The notes under the pieces are model-generated. The model worked only from the letters and a program-made list of their open reading frames with translations, ran no database searches and had not been told where the DNA came from. Shown piece by piece: positions 60,701 to 64,000 of a stretch of DNA of 64,000 nucleotides. Origin of the DNA: RGIG1995 sp045652425 (GTDB taxonomy: Bacteria; Bacillota; Clostridia; Oscillospirales; CAG-272); assembly GCA_045652425.1 (NCBI GenBank), contig JAZRUG010000026.1, forward strand, positions 1 to 64,000, in the 5' to 3' direction. Each line of letters starts with the position of its first letter. Positions within the stretch are counted from its first letter, which is position 1. The translations under genes were made by a program, and so were the position numbers.

Positions 60701-61024
60701 ATGACCTGCAGGAAGCTTTACCGTATACTCAAAAGTTTCTTTTTCAAAGACAAAATCATAGGAATCATCATCAAGCGATATGTTAGTTGCGTAAGCTTTG
60801 TCAGTCCAAGACTGTTTCAATGATATCAACGCGTCATATATATCAATACCACCGTCTTCGTTAACGTCCGCTTCCGCGGGGGCTTCATCCGTTATTCCTA
60901 CTAAATAATTAATTATTGCCATCGGCAATTCCGATATCATTGCCGCGCCAATAAACGTAACCGCGAAAACCACTAACACCAAAGCAATAGAAATCGCAAT
61001 TAAGATTTTGTTGCTCTTTTTCAT
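57794..61024 (-). CDS. Large secreted multidomain carbohydrate acetylesterase-like protein
   Basis: A 1,076-residue exported protein. After an N-terminal membrane helix (about 8-35) come one dockerin-like segment (DVNEDGGIDIYDALISLK, about 53-70), a cadherin-like strand domain, a Big_2 domain (about 165-240) and a sialate O-acetylesterase/CE6-type SGNH domain (about 240-560; catalytic Ser in LLTGQSNGQG, catalytic Asp/His in LDNVHFNQNGH). A second Big_2 domain (about 565-650) and two related LamG-like modules (about 655-860 and 870-1070) follow. It likely removes acetyl groups from glycans at the cell surface. ATG at 61024 has AAGGAG upstream. No cohesin or other cellulosome gene is nearby. 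Confidence 0.8.
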   Translation of the reverse strand: MKKSNKILIAISIALVLVVFAVTFIGAAMISELPMAIINYLVGITDEAPAEADVNEDGGIDIYDALISLKQSWTDKAYATNISLDDDSYDFVFEKETFEYTVKLPAGHPAVPQVEAKGVEGVTVEVQQAFLTNDAMSAKAYVVVTNGKDAENTYTITFEKTADAGFELQYDDRYTFKPVAQLAEGEAFAFTSSNPDVVSVDAATGEMTAKQVSTEDVTITATCGEVTETLLVTEVEKAHVNLFLLTGQSNGQGCYGNADDKADQAGYISFDDNIKEVPEIGVDGAVYSYDVYPYKNCVSANTLYDMNNEKRTGPAAALGKEFYELSGEKVVFLQTAYSGAPIQSWLDTETRQGYAGYYKAGGANRNFYNATQKAYADLMEILDENNFEVIRTCNFWWHGGTATTSTYDYESMTYVSGKPKITDKEYYDLYMMMHEDMIRDFGLDYDFMILNRIQSGACSAESKALYRHTDLVPVRASQIALTNENEDIIMVSTKAGEYARTYAASKEPDEYGWNFVGLDNVHFNQNGHNATGEEAGTNAFYALKSLFVEREAADHVEIIDTNGRDRLTSKDTIEMKVGSTYRISALAYPIYSEDITYSSSNEKVATINEFGLITAVADGYAMITATSDSGKTQSVEVYVYSVKKIPTTYRWEFADDLNTENNDNALTLSPEAKAKGASASSYTLDGSYTTTTSSNRPDFLFETPISVSSDTDWSFEWKADLNNYSVLAGQTPAANSEGTIDMTSKYGCIYLSYNLAHNQTDGYHAMRFQTPDTSKYFIKYGDYESYNEELNTWKLTYTAETQMLKLQILLENVWTDIGEVKITKAYDFNFTNLFGRYAGGTQNFRGTMEYLEINCVQEVVVQEKNYRYDFKGNLLSSKDKNDLTLSPDAIAKGATGQYTYTDNEKYTVTATTAANRPDFLFEKPIKISNKMDWTIEWKAQLKGGTQLIGQSLTSAGETQYGCIHLAFDSSYNKYALRFMTPDMKNSGTQGYRIVYSTDYRDLNKSENAWKLEHKADTQLMTLYYLGANGWETVGSVAITADYDFTFTNLFGTYSANTNLNGTVDYVDIYTKETIYQ

Positions 61025-61429
61025 AAACAACTCTCCTTTTTTAATAAATTATATACCATTTTAATTTTGACACACCTATTGTCACACTTGCACAAAAACA
61101 CACTTATTTTTTTGCCTTTTCGAACAATTCACACAATCGTATTCATATTATAATATATTTTCACCAAAAAAGCAAGACAAATATTGGTTATTTTCGGACA
61201 AATATTGCTGTGTTTTTAGCTCCATTTTTTTAATAATTTATTCATTTTGATATATAACAATCTATCCAAATTGTATCATACAAAAATCGTTCTGTCAACA
61301 AGCAATTTTGACTTATTTAATCAATTTTTTTTGAACAATATTAACAAATTTTTGTCACAGTTCTACCAACATTTCTCCTTCCCGTCATAATCCCATATTT
61401 TTCAAGATAATTTTATACATTATTCTCCG

Positions 61430-61458
61430 TTGACAAAACACGTAAAAAGTATTATAAT
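61430..61458 (+). promoter_or_regulatory. Promoter of the DUF3048 gene
   Basis: TTGACA at 61430-61435 and TATAAT at 61453-61458, 17 bp apart. The 476-bp divergent gap 61025-61500 also contains minus-strand TATAAT boxes (near 61044 and 61149) for the esterase gene; nothing else is recognisable. Confidence 0.8.
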
Positions 61459-61500
61459 TTATCTATATTAGACTATGTCTAAAAGAAAGAAGGTAATGTT

Positions 61501-62715
61501 ATGATAATAAAAAAGAAATTAACCTTGTCCACCAAAATTATTGCCATTGTTTTAGCTGTATTGGTTTTAACAGCAGTGGTAGTTGCCATTGTGGTGTCAA
61601 ATAATGACAAAGACGTTCCTACAAATACAGACGGCAAAGATACTACGGTTATCGAAGGTAACGTTACCGAAAAAGACGAAACTGCATCAACACCTGAAGC
61701 ACAAGAACAAACAGAGGAGCAAACCGATGAACAAACAGAAGCAGAAACACCTGCTCCTGAAACAGAGCCACCTGCTCCCACTGTATTCTATAACCCGTTA
61801 ACCGGCATTGAATGTTCTGAAGAAATAAGCAAACAACGTCCTGTCGGAATTATGATAAACAACATCAGAGAAGCTCTCCCTCAAGAAGGTATTACCTACG
61901 GAGATGTAATTTACGAATGTCTTGCCGAGGGCGGCATCACAAGACTGTTTATGCTTATCCAAGATTATGCAAACATTCCGCAAACAGGTTCAATCCGTTC
62001 ATCCAGAGACTATTATCTCGACTTCGCACAAAACCACAACGCGCTTTACTTCCATGCCGGCGGCTCACCCAAAGCTTATTCAGAAATTGCAGCCAGAAAC
62101 ATCGATAACTTTGATGGTGTAAATATGAGCATTCCAAATGCATTTTATAGAGATGCATGGCGCAAACAGCATATGGCTTTAGAGCATACGATGGTTATAA
62201 ATGGAGAAGGCATTGTTAATGCAATAAAATACAGAAACGCAAATACACAACTTAAAGACGGTTTTGTAAATCCCTTTAATTTCTCTCAAGAAAAAATCAC
62301 ACTTGCAGGTAATGATGCAAATTGTGTATATCTCCCCTTCTCAAACTATCAAGCTCCTTATTTGAAATACAATGCTTCGACCGGTACATATCAGCGTTGG
62401 CAATATAATAAGCCTCACGCAGATAAAGACGGAAATCAACTTGAATTCACAAACATTCTCGTATTGTTCTGCTCGCATACAGGAGCACTTGACAGCTCCG
62501 GAAGAATTGACGTTACGACAACCGGTACAGGTGAAGGCTACTACATCAGCGGCGGCAAGTATATTGATATTAAATACAACAAAGCATCTGCCGATTCGGA
62601 AATTTCATTCACCAACACAGACGATACACCACTCCTGATGAATAAAGGCAAAACATACATAGCAATTATCAAGCCCCAAAACAAATCAAGCATCAATATG
62701 AATTATAATAAGTAA
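61501..62715 (+). CDS. DUF3048-family (YerB-like) extracytoplasmic protein
   Basis: A 404-residue protein: transmembrane/signal helix (about 9-31), a Thr/Glu/Pro-rich linker (about 35-95), then the DUF3048 domain with NPLTGIECSEE, RPVGIMINNI, GDVIYECLAEGGITRLF, SIRSSRDYYLDFAQ and the C-terminal IDIKYNKASADSEISF. YerB of Bacillus subtilis belongs to this family; its function is unknown. No lipobox is present, so it is probably helix-anchored. SD GAAGG. Confidence 0.88.
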   Translation: MIIKKKLTLSTKIIAIVLAVLVLTAVVVAIVVSNNDKDVPTNTDGKDTTVIEGNVTEKDETASTPEAQEQTEEQTDEQTEAETPAPETEPPAPTVFYNPLTGIECSEEISKQRPVGIMINNIREALPQEGITYGDVIYECLAEGGITRLFMLIQDYANIPQTGSIRSSRDYYLDFAQNHNALYFHAGGSPKAYSEIAARNIDNFDGVNMSIPNAFYRDAWRKQHMALEHTMVINGEGIVNAIKYRNANTQLKDGFVNPFNFSQEKITLAGNDANCVYLPFSNYQAPYLKYNASTGTYQRWQYNKPHADKDGNQLEFTNILVLFCSHTGALDSSGRIDVTTTGTGEGYYISGGKYIDIKYNKASADSEISFTNTDDTPLLMNKGKTYIAIIKPQNKSSINMNYNK

Positions 62716-62724
62716 AATAAGAAT

Positions 62725-62757
62725 AAGCAGTGTACGAAAATACACTGCTTAATTTTT
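62725..62757. terminator. Bidirectional terminator
   Basis: AAGCAGTGTA (62725-62734) / TACACTGCTT (62741-62750) followed by AATTTTT, between convergent genes. Confidence 0.8.
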
Positions 62758-62758
62758 C

Positions 62759-63778
62759 TTAAAAAAGAAATATTTTTGAAATAATATCGGCAACAAGCTC
62801 TTCTGCTGAAATCTTGTTCATACCGCCGGTGCTTCTGAATATCATTTCATTATCGTTATCAACATCAAAATATACCGTACAATTGAATTCTTCATTTTCG
62901 GTTATATCATAACATAGTCTCCAGCCTAATGCAGAACACAAAGCTTCATAAGGAATTACGTTAAAATATCCAATCGGAAAATAATCTTTAAATACTTTTA
63001 ATTCCGTGCCCCATTTCCCATAAAGTTCCGTACATTTACAAGTAAACTTAATTGAATGTCTTATACTTTCACCCAAGAGAATCGGTTCAACACGGCACTT
63101 CCTATCTTCCGATAATTCAACGCAAAACAAGAGTATTCCTGCTAACACAAACGTGAAAAATAATGTATCCGTATAAATATTTTTTCCAATCTCCATAATA
63201 GACGAAAGCTCTGTTTCTATCTTTAAACCGCTTTTGTTTGATATTTTAATTATGTTTTTACAAAAAAATTCATATAGATGGGTTATATCCCCCATAACTC
63301 TTTTTTCGTTGTCAAAAAGCGCAAATGCAACATAGTTTTCAATAGCACCGAAATAATACGAACGAAGTTTTTCCACTACACCGTATCTGTCGTTGTTTAC
63401 TGCATTTTCCTGCAATATCAAATCAAATATATTACGCAGTACTTTGGCAAAATCTTTCTTTACCTTTGAAGAATATTCTCCAAAAATCAAATCATATTCA
63501 AGCATAGTTGGAAATATCAGAACAGCATTGGATTTATATTCAAACATCATCGCTATCTTATAGCTATCCCCTATTATACATGCAGAAAAACTAATTCCAC
63601 CGTTTACTTCGGGAAATGCTGTCGTTTTCCCATTAACAAACCTTTTGGTCATATCACCATTTACTCTTGGCGAAGTTGTATATCTTTTACACGCAGTGTT
63701 TCGGAATATAATCCGCCATTCGTTACTGCATACATAAATCGGCATATTTATTTTATTTAAAAACTCAAAATTACTCAT
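62759..63778 (-). CDS. Protein of unknown function, possibly PAS-like sensor with degenerate kinase-like end
   Basis: A 339-residue soluble protein that I do not recognise. The N terminus (FEFLNKINMPIYVCSNEWR, IIFRNTACKRY) reads like the start of a PAS domain. A helical middle (about 110-250) is followed by a strand-helix end (ALGWRLCYDITENEEFNC, MIFRSTGGMNKISAEELVAD) that has the order of a GHKL ATPase but no convincing N, G1 or G2 box. If truly kinase-derived it is inactive. ATG 63778 is preferred over TTG 63790; the SD is weak (TTGGA). Between DUF3048 and gap, monocistronic. Confidence 0.6.
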   Translation of the reverse strand: MSNFEFLNKINMPIYVCSNEWRIIFRNTACKRYTTSPRVNGDMTKRFVNGKTTAFPEVNGGISFSACIIGDSYKIAMMFEYKSNAVLIFPTMLEYDLIFGEYSSKVKKDFAKVLRNIFDLILQENAVNNDRYGVVEKLRSYYFGAIENYVAFALFDNEKRVMGDITHLYEFFCKNIIKISNKSGLKIETELSSIMEIGKNIYTDTLFFTFVLAGILLFCVELSEDRKCRVEPILLGESIRHSIKFTCKCTELYGKWGTELKVFKDYFPIGYFNVIPYEALCSALGWRLCYDITENEEFNCTVYFDVDNDNEMIFRSTGGMNKISAEELVADIISKIFLF

Positions 63779-63886
63779 AGTTTTTTCCAATCAGTACGTT
63801 TATTACTTATATTATACCAAAAAGTAGGATGTTTTTCAAGTTTTTGGCTACAAATGTAACAAAATTCATTTTTTTACAAAAAACCC

Positions 63887-63915
63887 TTGTAATATTAAGC
63901 AAAATAGGTTACAAT
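63887..63915 (+). promoter_or_regulatory. Promoter of gap
   Basis: TTGTAA at 63887-63892 and TACAAT at 63910-63915, spacer 17 bp; SD GGAGG at about 63957-63961. Confidence 0.65.
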
Positions 63916-63970
63916 ATAGTTTGGTAAATTTTAAAAAATAATTTTTTTATAATTTTGGAGGATAAAAATT

Positions 63971-64000
63971 ATGGCAGTTAAAGTTGCTATTAACGGTTTC
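63971..64000 (+). CDS. gap: Glyceraldehyde-3-phosphate dehydrogenase (3' cut by window end)
   Basis: Only ten codons are visible: MAVKVAINGF, the conserved beginning of GAPDH before the GxGRIGR NAD loop. The preceding SD (GGAGG) and promoter support the start. The glycolytic role and NAD specificity cannot be judged from this part. Confidence 0.85.
   Translation, partial: MAVKVAINGF

Overview
The window looks like a chromosomal segment of a low-GC, spore-forming, anaerobic Firmicute of the class Clostridia, probably an uncultured gut Oscillospirales/Eubacteriales-type lineage. The reasons are the AT-rich base composition, strong Shine-Dalgarno sites, TTG/GTG starts, a sporulation protein of the YtvI type, the oxygen-sensitive class III ribonucleotide reductase (nrdD-nrdG-nrdR), a B12-dependent methionine synthase, and a clostridial division/cell-wall cluster. 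Genus-level identity cannot be read from the sequence. No tRNA, rRNA, CRISPR array, prophage or intact transposase was seen.

Left part (1-11.2 kb): the 3' part of an ECF sigma factor with a long C-terminal extension, an MBL-fold hydrolase, a methionine operon (metF, a free-standing MetH reactivation-domain protein, and a short MetH lacking that domain), ytvI, a NusG-II / Gx transporter / ApbE operon, and a secreted-structure gene pair (a regulatory-like domain protein and a triple peptidoglycan-binding-domain protein).

Core part (11.4-38 kb, almost all minus strand): the dcw cluster in the order mraZ, rsmH, ftsL, PBP, murE, murF, mraY, ftsW, murG, ftsQ, then ftsZ, without murD, murC or ftsA. 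Upstream of it lie coaD-rsmD, uvrC, HPr, an O-antigen-ligase-like membrane protein with two DUF4330-like proteins, trmD-rimM, a SLOG protein, two tiny regulators, a 950-bp repeat-rich gap, and the nrdD/nrdG/nrdR locus with a well-formed pair of NrdR boxes. The mraZ promoter carries an array of GTG repeats at helical spacing that looks like an MraZ operator.

Right part (38-64 kb): plus-strand housekeeping genes (Dabb protein, CPBP protease, tadA, RluA-type synthase), then three very similar Gfo/Idh/MocA-like genes. Between the first and second of these sits a minus-strand accessory module of about 9.5 kb (42.1-51.7 kb). It has a response regulator, a histidine kinase, a membrane-anchored partner, a MITE-like element, two paralogous membrane-anchored 282-286-residue proteins, three paralogous small secreted proteins, and a three-gene ABC transporter. 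This module is the best candidate for an undescribed system. I infer a TCS-regulated system that makes small secreted proteins and exports them or protects against them; its actual function is unknown. The window ends with an M24 peptidase and efp, a Cys/Asp-rich CD1247-type protein, a repeat cluster, a large secreted acetylesterase-like protein, a DUF3048 (YerB-like) protein, an unrecognised protein and the first ten codons of gap.

Intergenic space carries a dispersed family of hairpin repeats (2.1-2.5, 32.2, 33.6-34.4, 54.7-54.9 and 57.2-57.7 kb) in both orientations.
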